The notes under the pieces were generated by a model. The model searched no databases. It was not told the DNA's origin and saw only the letters and a program-made list of their open reading frames with translations. 36,363 nucleotides of DNA. Source: DATEJJ01 sp039649115 (lineage in GTDB: Bacteria; Actinomycetota; Actinomycetes; Mycobacteriales; Micromonosporaceae). The stretch spans positions 1 through 36,363 of the forward strand of contig JBBWZQ010000346.1 of the NCBI GenBank assembly GCA_039649115.1, in the 5' to 3' direction. Positions 8,590 to 15,272 of this stretch are shown here, in pieces. The first letter of the stretch is position 1, and each line of letters opens with the position of its first letter. A program made the translations under genes and the position numbers.

Positions 8590-9288
8590 GTGACCCGCGC
8601 TCACCTGGACAAGCAGCCGCACGAGGTCGCCGCGATGTTCGACGGCGTGGCGGCCGGGTACGACCGGACCAACACGGTGCTCTCCTTCGGGCAGGACCGG
8701 CGCTGGCGCCGGGCGACCCGCACGGCACTGGAGTTGCGGTCCGGCGAGCGGGTGCTGGACCTGGCCGCCGGTACGGGCGTGTCGACCCGGGAACTCGCCC
8801 GGTCCGGCGCGTACGCGGTGGGTACCGACATCTCGCTGGGCATGCTGCACGCGGGCCGCCGACGGGCTGTGCGGCCCGGCGTGCCGCTGCTCGCCGGCGA
8901 CGCGCTCGCCCTGCCCTTCCGGGACGGCAGCTTCGACGCGGTCACGATCTCCTTCGGGCTGCGCAACGTGCACGATCCCGGCGCTGCCCTGCGGGAACTG
9001 GCCCGGGTGACGCGAGCGGGCGGCCGGCTGGTCGTCTGCGAGTTCAGCCACCCCACCTGGACCCCCTTCCGGGCGGCCTACCTCGGCTACCTGATGCGCG
9101 CCCTGCCCGGCATCGCGCGCCGGGTGGCGAGCAACCCCGACGCGTACGTGTATCTCGCCGAGTCGATCCGGGCCTGGCCGGACCAGGCCGCCCTGGCCGC
9201 GCTGGTCGCGACGGCGGGCTGGGGCCGGGTGGCTTGGCGCAACCTCACCGGCGGCGTGGTCACGCTGCACCGGGCGATACGGGACTAA
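8590..9288 (+). CDS. menG: Demethylmenaquinone methyltransferase MenG (UbiE family)
   Basis: This SAM-dependent methyltransferase (232 aa) makes menaquinone from demethylmenaquinone, the last ring step of the pathway. Family marks are FDGVAAGYDRTN near the N-terminus, SAM motif I LDLAAGTG (about residues 57-64), and the ubiE/menG signature FGLRNVHDPGAALRELARV (about 122-140). Length is normal. The GTG at 8590 keeps the N-terminal HEVAAMFDGVA segment. It lies 19 bases after the glycosidase-like gene but functionally belongs with the quinone-reducing complex I block starting at 9799. A generic methyltransferase is a less likely alternative. Confidence 0.9.
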   Translation: MTRAHLDKQPHEVAAMFDGVAAGYDRTNTVLSFGQDRRWRRATRTALELRSGERVLDLAAGTGVSTRELARSGAYAVGTDISLGMLHAGRRRAVRPGVPLLAGDALALPFRDGSFDAVTISFGLRNVHDPGAALRELARVTRAGGRLVVCEFSHPTWTPFRAAYLGYLMRALPGIARRVASNPDAYVYLAESIRAWPDQAALAALVATAGWGRVAWRNLTGGVVTLHRAIRD

Positions 9289-9376
9289 CGCCGCATTCGT
9301 CCGAGTTGCCCCGCCGATCCCCCCGGCTCCGGTAGGAACTGGAGAGGAGTGGTACCGCGAGCACGAGGGAGACGCC

Positions 9377-9658
9377 ATGGCCCAGTCGAGTCCCGAGATC
9401 AACGAGATCGCCCGGCACCGCGTGGCGGAGTTCATCCCCGACGCGGAGCACCTGAGCCGGCGGCGGCTGTCGGCGAAGGTGCGGGAGATGGTCCTCAGGT
9501 CTCCCGACACCGCGCGCCGGATGATGGACGACACCTGCCAGGCCGTGGACGAGGCCACCGGCGGCCGGTACCGGGGACAGGTCGACGCGCTGGAGAACCT
9601 GGTCAACGAGGCGCTCGGCCTGCGGCCGGGCACCATACCCCGCAGTCCGGCGCTGTGA
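9377..9658 (+). CDS. Small conserved-looking protein of unknown function
   Basis: I do not recognise this 93-aa product. It is soluble, charged and probably mostly helical, with basic segments (SRRRLSAKVREM) and a C-terminal helix (VDALENLVNEALGL). It has no cysteines beyond one near the middle and no membrane segment. ATG at 9377 has a GAGGGAG ribosome site about six bases upstream, and codon use is normal for the window, so it looks like a true gene. It lies between menG and the control region of the geranylgeranyl reductase-nuo block; a link to either is only positional. Confidence 0.65.
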   Translation: MAQSSPEINEIARHRVAEFIPDAEHLSRRRLSAKVREMVLRSPDTARRMMDDTCQAVDEATGGRYRGQVDALENLVNEALGLRPGTIPRSPAL

Positions 9659-9695
9659 AGGGCATCGTGGAGCCACCCGTCATCGGCCTCGAGCC

Positions 9696-9712
9696 AGGTT
9701 AGGTTCCCCTAA
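9696..9712. promoter_or_regulatory. IdeR/DtxR-box-like site
   Basis: AGGTTAGGTTCCCCTAA matches 14 of the 17 inner positions of the iron-box consensus recalled for IdeR/DmdR repressors (AGGTTAGGCTAACCTAA). It lies just upstream of the likely -35 region of the geranylgeranyl reductase-nuo block. IdeR sites upstream of a promoter can activate, so iron-dependent activation is as possible as repression. No binding data are available here. Confidence 0.45.
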
Positions 9713-9736
9713 GCCGGCCGGGCGCTGCTTCCCGTC

Positions 9737-9743
9737 TTAGACT
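9737..9743 (+). promoter_or_regulatory. Candidate -10 element of the nuo block promoter
   Basis: TTAGACT contains TAGACT, a fit to the TANNNT -10 pattern of housekeeping actinobacterial promoters. No good -35 hexamer is present 17-18 bp upstream, which would suit an activated promoter. The expected start site, near 9750, falls between the iron-box-like site and the Rex-like palindrome. Confidence 0.35.
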
Positions 9744-9760
9744 GCCGAGCGGACGCTGCT

Positions 9761-9776
9761 TGTGAAGAGTTTCACG
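9761..9776. promoter_or_regulatory. Rex operator-like palindrome
   Basis: TGTGAAGAGTTTCACG fits the Rex operator consensus TGTGAACNNNTTCACA at 11 of 13 fixed positions, with a perfect GTGAA-N4-TTCAC inverted repeat. Rex is the NADH/NAD+ sensing repressor of respiratory genes in actinobacteria. The site lies about 22 bp before the geranylgeranyl reductase start and downstream of the candidate -10, where a bound repressor would block transcription of the reductase and the nuo genes beyond it. Confidence 0.6.
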
Positions 9777-9798
9777 AGCATGGGGCAGCGAGGCGGTG

Positions 9799-11082
9799 AT
9801 GGTCGTGACGCAGATCCGAGAGGCCGACGTCATCGTGGTCGGCGCAGGTCCTGGCGGTTCCACCACCGCATGCCACCTGGCGCGGCACGGCCTCGACGTG
9901 TTGCTGCTGGAGAAGACCGAGTTTCCGCGCGAGAAGGTGTGCGGTGACGGGCTCACCCCGCGCGCCGTCAAACAGCTGGTCAGGCTGGGCGTGGACACAA
10001 CGCCGGAGAACGGGTGGCAGCGCAACAGGGGGCTGCGCGTCATCGGCGGCGGGGTACGCCTGGAACTCGACTGGCCCGACCTGGCCAGCTTCCCCAACTA
10101 CGGGCTCACCCGCACCCGCCTCGACTTCGACGAGATGCTCGCCAACCGCGCGAAGGAGGCCGGCGCACAGCTACTGACCAGCCACAACGTCACCGGGCCG
10201 GTACTCGACGGCGGCGGGCGGGTGGTCGGGGTCCAGGCGAGCGTCGGCGAGGACAAGCAGCCGGCCGAGTTCCGGGCGCCGTTGGTGGTCGCGGCCGACG
10301 GGGTGTCGGCCCGGTTCGCGCTCTCGCTCGGCATGGCCAAGCGCGACGACCGGCCGATCGGCGTCGCGGTGCGCCGTTACTACCACTCGCCGGCCAAGCA
10401 GGAGGACGAGTACCTGGAGTCCTGGCTGGAGCTGCGCAGCGGCGAGGGGGGTCCGGCGGCGCTGCTGCCCGGGTACGGATGGATCTTCGGCATGGGTGAC
10501 GGCCGGGTCAACGTGGGCCTGGGCGTGCTCAACTCCTCGGTCGCCTTCGGCAAGACGAACTACCGGGCCATGCTCACCGACTGGCTGTCCACCACACCGC
10601 CGGACTGGGGCATGAACGACGAGGCCAACGCGGACGGGCCGATCCAGGGGGCCGCGCTGCCGATGGGCTTCAGCCGGGTGCCGCACTACCAGCGCGGCGT
10701 GATGCTGGTCGGCGACTCGGGTGGCATGGTCAACCCCTTCAACGGCGAAGGGATCGCGTACGCGATGGAGTCCGGCGAGCTGGCCGCCGAGGTGGCGGTA
10801 CAGGCGCTCGCCCGCCCATTGGGTACGGAGCGTGAGCGCGCGCTACAGTTCTACCCTGCCGAGCTGAAGGCCCGCTACGGCGGGTACTACCGGCTCGGTG
10901 GCTGGTTCGTGAAGCTCATCGGCCATCCCCAGCTGATGCGGTTCGCGACGCAGCACGGCATGCCCCACCCGGTGCTGATGCGCTTCGTGCTCAAGCTGCT
11001 GGCCAACCTCACCGACCCGCGCGGCGGCGACGCCATGGACCGGATCATCAACGGCCTGACCAAGGTGGCGCCGGCCGTCTAG
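9799..11082 (+). CDS. Geranylgeranyl reductase family flavoprotein (MenJ-like)
   Basis: This FAD-dependent reductase has the dinucleotide fold VIVVGAGPGGSTTACHLA near residues 10-27, the family motif EKVCGDGLTPRAV, and the second FAD motif VMLVGDSGGMVNPFNGEGI in the C-terminal half. Family members reduce isoprenoid double bonds; the actinobacterial MenJ group saturates one unit of the menaquinone side chain. Sitting between menG and nuo and in the same direction as a polyprenyl synthase, that role fits well. ATG at 9799 is chosen over the in-frame GTGs at 9796 and 9805 because GCGAGG lies five bases upstream. About 427 aa. Reduction of another polyprenyl lipid is the main alternative. Confidence 0.85.
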   Translation: MVVTQIREADVIVVGAGPGGSTTACHLARHGLDVLLLEKTEFPREKVCGDGLTPRAVKQLVRLGVDTTPENGWQRNRGLRVIGGGVRLELDWPDLASFPNYGLTRTRLDFDEMLANRAKEAGAQLLTSHNVTGPVLDGGGRVVGVQASVGEDKQPAEFRAPLVVAADGVSARFALSLGMAKRDDRPIGVAVRRYYHSPAKQEDEYLESWLELRSGEGGPAALLPGYGWIFGMGDGRVNVGLGVLNSSVAFGKTNYRAMLTDWLSTTPPDWGMNDEANADGPIQGAALPMGFSRVPHYQRGVMLVGDSGGMVNPFNGEGIAYAMESGELAAEVAVQALARPLGTERERALQFYPAELKARYGGYYRLGGWFVKLIGHPQLMRFATQHGMPHPVLMRFVLKLLANLTDPRGGDAMDRIINGLTKVAPAV

Positions 11083-11180
11083 GACGTATGAGGCACGTCA
11101 CGCAGGGTGATGCCGTACAAAGAGCTATTAATAGGTTGTTTGCCAGTCAACCACCCGAGAAAGGCAAGGCAGGGCAGACC
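11083..11180 (+). promoter_or_regulatory. nuoA leader with AT-rich core and inverted repeat
   Basis: The 98-bp gap between the reductase stop and nuoA contains an unusually AT-rich stretch (CTATTAATAGG, about 11125-11135). It is followed by GGTTG (11134-11138) and CAACC (11148-11152), a 5-bp inverted repeat with a 9-base spacer. TAGGTT (11132-11137) could be a -10. This may be an internal nuo promoter with an operator; the -35 is not clear. Confidence 0.35.
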
Positions 11181-11549
11181 ATGTCGCTGGCTCAGTGGGT
11201 ACCGATCGTGGGCCTGTTCGTGCTCGGGGCCCTCTTCGCACTCTTCTCGGTCGGCATCGCGCCCTTCGTGGGACCGCGCCGGGCCAATGCCGCCAAGCTC
11301 TCCGCGTACGAGTGCGGCATCGAGCCGACGCCGCAGCCGATCGGCGGCGGCCAGCGGTTCCCGATCAAGTTCTACCTGACCGCGATGCTCTTCATCGTCT
11401 TCGACATCGAGATCATCTTCCTGTACCCGTGGGCCGTGTCGTTCAAGGCGCTGGGCCTGTTCGGGTTCGTGGAGATGCTGCTGTTCATCGCCACCGTGTT
11501 CGTCGCCTACGCCTACGTGTGGCGGCGCGGCGGGCTGGATTGGGACTAG
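11181..11549 (+). CDS. nuoA: NADH-quinone oxidoreductase subunit A
   Basis: NuoA is a small membrane subunit of complex I at the junction with the quinone site. The 122-aa product has three hydrophobic helices and the family loop SAYECGIEPTPQPIGGGQRF between TM1 and TM2 with its conserved Cys/Glu, then KFYLTAMLFIVFDIEIIFLYPWA. ATG at 11181 has AGGCAGGG upstream and gives the family's normal length. An in-frame ATG at 11088 would add 31 unrelated residues and run through the likely control region, so I reject it. First gene of an intact nuoA-N run. Confidence 0.93.
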   Translation: MSLAQWVPIVGLFVLGALFALFSVGIAPFVGPRRANAAKLSAYECGIEPTPQPIGGGQRFPIKFYLTAMLFIVFDIEIIFLYPWAVSFKALGLFGFVEMLLFIATVFVAYAYVWRRGGLDWD

Positions 11550-11567
11550 GGGGCCTGGGGCCGCGCC

Positions 11568-12245
11568 ATGGGTATTGAAGAGAAGCTGCCGAGCGGGATC
11601 CTGCTGACCACCGTCGAGAAGCTGTCGAACTACGCGCGCAAGTCGTCGTTCTGGGGAGCCACCTTCGGCCTCGCCTGCTGCGCCATCGAGATGATGGCCG
11701 CCGGCGGCCCGCACTACGACCTGGGCCGCTGGGGCATGGAGGTGTTCCGGGCCTCGCCGCGGCAGGCCGATCTGATGATCGTGGCGGGCCGGGTCAGCCA
11801 GAAGATGGCTCCCGTGCTGCGCCAGATCTACGACCAGATGCCCGAGCCGCGGTCGGTGCTCTCGATGGGTGTCTGCGCCTCCTCCGGCGGCATGTTCAAC
11901 AACTACGCGATCGTGCAGGGCGTCGACCACGTCGTGCCGGTGGACATGTACCTGCCCGGCTGCCCGCCCCGCCCGGAGATGTTGATCGACGCGATTCTCA
12001 AGCTGCGCGAGAAGATCATGGCGCAGCCGCTCGGCCCGAACGGCCGCAAGATGCTCGCCGCCCGCGAAGCCCGGGGCGATGTCCCAGTGGTCGCTCCAGG
12101 GGCGATGCCCTCCTCCTACCGCAGTGACAAGGCCCGCAGCGCCCAGTGGGAGCAGGCGGTCAAGGAGGGTCGCGAGGAGCAGTTGCGCATCGAGAACTGG
12201 ATGAAGTCGGAGCACCGCCTCGACGAGAGGCGGGTGGCGAAGTGA
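11568..12245 (+). CDS. nuoB: NADH-quinone oxidoreductase subunit B
   Basis: NuoB carries the terminal [4Fe-4S] cluster N2 that hands electrons to menaquinone. The cluster ligands are visible: the adjacent pair C37-C38 in GLACCAIEMMA, C103 in VCASSGGMF and C132 in LPGCPPRPE. The first 165 residues match the family. Beyond that is a hydrophilic C-terminal extension (to 225 aa) of the kind seen in actinobacterial NuoB. Its stop overlaps the nuoC start as GTGA. Confidence 0.95.
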   Translation: MGIEEKLPSGILLTTVEKLSNYARKSSFWGATFGLACCAIEMMAAGGPHYDLGRWGMEVFRASPRQADLMIVAGRVSQKMAPVLRQIYDQMPEPRSVLSMGVCASSGGMFNNYAIVQGVDHVVPVDMYLPGCPPRPEMLIDAILKLREKIMAQPLGPNGRKMLAAREARGDVPVVAPGAMPSSYRSDKARSAQWEQAVKEGREEQLRIENWMKSEHRLDERRVAK

Positions 12246-12964
12246 CCGACGCACCCACCGGCAACGTGCCGGTGTCGGCCAACCCGGTCGGCGCGCAGAC
12301 CGGCGCGCCGGCCGAGTTCCCGCCGGCCAGCCCGGCCCAGCGGGGGCTGTTCGGGGTACAGGGCTCGGGCGACACCTCCGGCTTCGGCGGGCTGCTGCGC
12401 CGCCGGCCGGTCATCATCGACGCGCAGCGCCCGTACGGCGGGTACTTCGACGAGGTCGTGGACGCGCTGGGCGATGCGCTCGTCATCGACGAGGCGATCG
12501 AGCATGTGGTGATCGACCGCGGCGAGCTGACCCTGCACATCGCGCCCGAGCGGATCGCGAAGGTGTGCCAGGTGATGCGCGACGACCCGGCGCTGCGCTT
12601 CGAGCTGTGCTCGTCAGTGTCCGGAGTGGACTATCTCGGCTCGGACCACCGGCGGCTGCACATCGTGTACCAGCTGACCTCGATGACCTACCGCCGCCGG
12701 GTGCGGCTGGAGACCGCGGTGACCGCGGAGGAGCCGCGGCTGCCGAGCGTGACCGGCGTGTACCCGACCGCCGACTGGCAGGAGCGCGAGGCGTACGACA
12801 TGTTCGGCGTGGTCTTCGAGGGCCACCCCGGCCTGACCCGGATCCTCATGCCCGACGACTGGGAGGGCCACCCGCAGCGCAAGGACTACCCGCTCGGCGG
12901 TGTCCCGGTGGAGTACAAGGGCGCCGAGATCCCACCGCCCGACCAGCGGAGGAGCTACCAGTGA
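12242..12964 (+). CDS. nuoC: NADH-quinone oxidoreductase subunit C
   Basis: NuoC is a peripheral-arm subunit with no cofactor. The family signature is clear in the C-terminal half: EREAYDMFGVVFEGHP then LTRILMPDDWEGHPQRKDYP. The N-terminal ~50 residues are Pro/Ala-rich and variable. The GTG at 12242 overlaps the nuoB TGA, and the frame extends further upstream only as noise inside nuoB. About 240 aa. The end overlaps nuoD (GTGA), so B-C-D are translationally coupled; C and D are separate genes here, not fused as in E. coli. Confidence 0.94.
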   Translation: MTDAPTGNVPVSANPVGAQTGAPAEFPPASPAQRGLFGVQGSGDTSGFGGLLRRRPVIIDAQRPYGGYFDEVVDALGDALVIDEAIEHVVIDRGELTLHIAPERIAKVCQVMRDDPALRFELCSSVSGVDYLGSDHRRLHIVYQLTSMTYRRRVRLETAVTAEEPRLPSVTGVYPTADWQEREAYDMFGVVFEGHPGLTRILMPDDWEGHPQRKDYPLGGVPVEYKGAEIPPPDQRRSYQ

Positions 12965-14289
12965 GTACAGATTCCTATGCCACCTCGCGGGAGACCACCG
13001 AGGGTCGCGTCTTCACCGTCACCGGTGGTGACTGGGACGAGGTGCTCGGCAGCGGCGACGACCCGATCCGCGATGAGCGCATCGTGGTCAACCTCGGCCC
13101 GCAGCACCCGTCCACGCACGGCGTGCTGCGCCTCATCCTCGAACTGGAGGGCGAGACCGTCACCGAGGCCCGCGCGGTCGTCGGGTACCTGCACACCGGG
13201 ATCGAGAAGAATCTGGAGTTCCGTAACTGGGTGCAGGGCACCACGTTCGTGACCCGGATGGACTACCTGGCGCCGATCTTCAACGAGACCGGGTACTGCC
13301 TGGCGGTGGAGCGGCTGCTGGGCATCGAGGAGCAGGTGCCGGCGCGGGCCAACACGATCCGGGTGTTGATGATGGAGTTGAACCGGATCGCGTCGCATCT
13401 GGTGTGGTTGGGCACCACCGGTCTGGAGCTGGGTGCGATCTCGATGATGCTGTACGGCTTCCGGGAGCGGGAGTTCATTCTGGACATCTTCGAGTTGGCG
13501 TCCGGGCTGCGGATGAACATGGCGTACATCCGGCCGGGCGGGTTGGCGCAGGACCTGCCGGCGCAGGCGGTGGTGAAGATCCGGGAGTTTCTCGAGTACC
13601 TGCCGAAGAAGCTCAAGGAGTACGAGGACATGCTGTCCGGTCAGGTGATCTGGCACGAGCGGACGCAGGGTGTCGCGGTGCTGGACGTGACCGGGTGCCT
13701 GGCGTTGGGGATCACCGGTCCGGTGTTGCGTTCGGCCGGGCTGGGCTGGGATCTGCGCAGGACGATGCCGTACTGCGGGTACGAGTCGTACGAGTTCGAG
13801 GTGCCGACCGCGAACAGTGCGGACGTGTGGGGCCGGTATCTGGTGCGGATGGCGGAGATGCGGGAGTCGTTGAAGATCGTGGAGCAGGCGCTGGACAGGT
13901 TGGTGCCGGGGCCGGTGATGGTGGAGGACAGGAAGATCGCGTGGCCGGCGCAGTTGGCGATGGGCCAGGATGGCATGGGCAATTCGTTGGAGCATGTGGC
14001 GAAGATCATGGGTCAGTCGATGGAGTCGTTGATCCATCATTTCAAGTTGGTGACCGAGGGCTTCCGGGTGCCGCCGGGCCAGGTGTATGTGGGGATCGAG
14101 TCACCGCGGGGCGAGTTGGGGGTGCACGCGGTCTCGGATGGCGGGACCCGCCCGTACCGGGTGCACTACCGGGAGCCGAGTTTCGTGAATCTGCAGGCGA
14201 TTCCGGCGATGGCGGAGGGTGCGCTGCTGGCCGACGTGATCGCCGGTGGCGCGTCGTTGGACCCGGTCATGGGCGGGTGTGACCGCTGA
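12961..14289 (+). CDS. nuoD: NADH-quinone oxidoreductase subunit D
   Basis: NuoD (442 aa) forms the quinone-binding cavity with NuoB. Conserved marks are GPQHPSTHGVLRL and GYLHTGIEKN near the N-terminus, MELNRIASHLVWLG in the middle, and ESPRGELGVHAVSDGG and the PSFVNLQAIP segment near the end. GTG at 12961 overlaps nuoC and TGA at 14287-14289 overlaps the nuoE ATG. Codon use changes sharply inside the gene. The first ~133 codons have no TTG among 12 Leu codons, while the rest has 15 TTG among 35, with extra GGT, GAT and CAT. The protein looks intact and standard throughout. A recombined segment from a relative is possible. Confidence 0.95.
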   Translation: MSTDSYATSRETTEGRVFTVTGGDWDEVLGSGDDPIRDERIVVNLGPQHPSTHGVLRLILELEGETVTEARAVVGYLHTGIEKNLEFRNWVQGTTFVTRMDYLAPIFNETGYCLAVERLLGIEEQVPARANTIRVLMMELNRIASHLVWLGTTGLELGAISMMLYGFREREFILDIFELASGLRMNMAYIRPGGLAQDLPAQAVVKIREFLEYLPKKLKEYEDMLSGQVIWHERTQGVAVLDVTGCLALGITGPVLRSAGLGWDLRRTMPYCGYESYEFEVPTANSADVWGRYLVRMAEMRESLKIVEQALDRLVPGPVMVEDRKIAWPAQLAMGQDGMGNSLEHVAKIMGQSMESLIHHFKLVTEGFRVPPGQVYVGIESPRGELGVHAVSDGGTRPYRVHYREPSFVNLQAIPAMAEGALLADVIAGGASLDPVMGGCDR

Positions 14290-15272
14290 TGCCGTTCAGT
14301 GAGCAGACGCACTCCCGGGCGAAGGAGCTGATCGCCCGCTACCCCGTGGGGCGGGAACGGTCCGCGCTGCTGCCGCTGCTGCACCTGGTGCAGGCCGAGG
14401 AGGGGTACGTCTCGGGCGAGGGCGTCACGTTCTGCGCCGAGCAGTTGGGCCTCACCCGCGCCCAGGTCGGTGCGGTGGCCACCTTCTACACCATGTACAA
14501 GCGCAAGCCGGCCGGTGACTGGCTGGTCAGCGTCTGTACCAACACGATGTGCGGGGTGCTCGGCGGCGACCGGACCTTCGAGGCGCTCGCGGAGTACCTG
14601 GGCGTCGGGCACGACGAGACGACCACTGACGGCTCGATCACCATCGAGCACGCGGAGTGCCTGGCGGCCTGCGACTACGCGCCGGTGCTGACGGTCAACT
14701 ACGAGTACTTCGACAAGGTCCAGGCCGAAGAGGCGCTGTCCATCGTGCACCAGTTGGAGGAGGGCGAGCGGCCAGTGCCCAGCCGCGGCGCCCGGCTGTG
14801 CACGCTCAAGGAGATGGCCCTGCAGTTGGCGGGGTTCCCTGAGGATCGCGAGGGTGCGCTCGGTGACGGTCCGGCCGGCGAGCCGACGCTGCGCGGCAAC
14901 CGCCTCGCGGAGCAGCACGGCATCTCGGTCGCCGGCTTCGACCCGCAGACCCCGATACCCACCCAGGCAGACCGGGAGGCCGCCAAGACCGCGCCGCCCC
15001 CGCCCGCGAAGACCGCGCCGCCCCCGCCCGCGAAGGCCGCCGCGCGAGCCGCCGGCCCCGGGCCCGCGCCGGGTGCGGCGCAGCCGACCGCGCCGGCCGG
15101 GGAGCCCCAGCCGGCGCAGCCCGCGACGCGGCCGGCGAAACCGGAGCAGCCGGCGGAGGCGGCCGGCCTCGCACAGAACAAGCCCGCGAGCGACGCGAAA
15201 CCCGCCGGTGACGCACCAGCGGGCCAGCAGGCCGCCCCAATGACCGAGCGCTTGCCCGAGGAGTCGGCATGA
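14289..15272 (+). CDS. nuoE: NADH-quinone oxidoreductase subunit E with long Pro/Ala tail
   Basis: NuoE holds the [2Fe-2S] cluster N1a in a thioredoxin-like fold. Ligands are C83-x4-C88 in SVCTNTMCGV and C124-x3-C128 in AECLAACDY. The fold ends near residue 190; typical NuoE proteins are about 160-240 aa. This one runs to 327 aa through a low-complexity Pro/Ala/Lys/Glu tail (about 225-327) that includes a perfect repeat KTAPPPPA twice. The tail is probably disordered. ATG at 14289 overlaps the nuoD stop, and TGA at 15270-15272 overlaps nuoF (ATGA). The tail is in frame and codon use stays normal, so it is not a frameshift artefact. Confidence 0.93.
   Translation: MPFSEQTHSRAKELIARYPVGRERSALLPLLHLVQAEEGYVSGEGVTFCAEQLGLTRAQVGAVATFYTMYKRKPAGDWLVSVCTNTMCGVLGGDRTFEALAEYLGVGHDETTTDGSITIEHAECLAACDYAPVLTVNYEYFDKVQAEEALSIVHQLEEGERPVPSRGARLCTLKEMALQLAGFPEDREGALGDGPAGEPTLRGNRLAEQHGISVAGFDPQTPIPTQADREAAKTAPPPPAKTAPPPPAKAAARAAGPGPAPGAAQPTAPAGEPQPAQPATRPAKPEQPAEAAGLAQNKPASDAKPAGDAPAGQQAAPMTERLPEESA
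14985..15032 (+). repeat. Perfect 24-bp tandem duplication in nuoE tail
   Basis: Two identical 24-bp units (14985-15008 and 15009-15032) each encode KTAPPPPA, followed by a degenerate third start (AAGGCCGCC). It is in frame and lies in the low-complexity tail, so slippage can lengthen or shorten the tail without breaking the gene. Confidence 0.9.

Noticed and set aside
11088..11180. N-terminal extension of NuoA from an earlier ATG
   Set aside because: It would add 31 residues unlike the family and cover the likely control region; the ATG at 11181 has a ribosome site and gives normal length.
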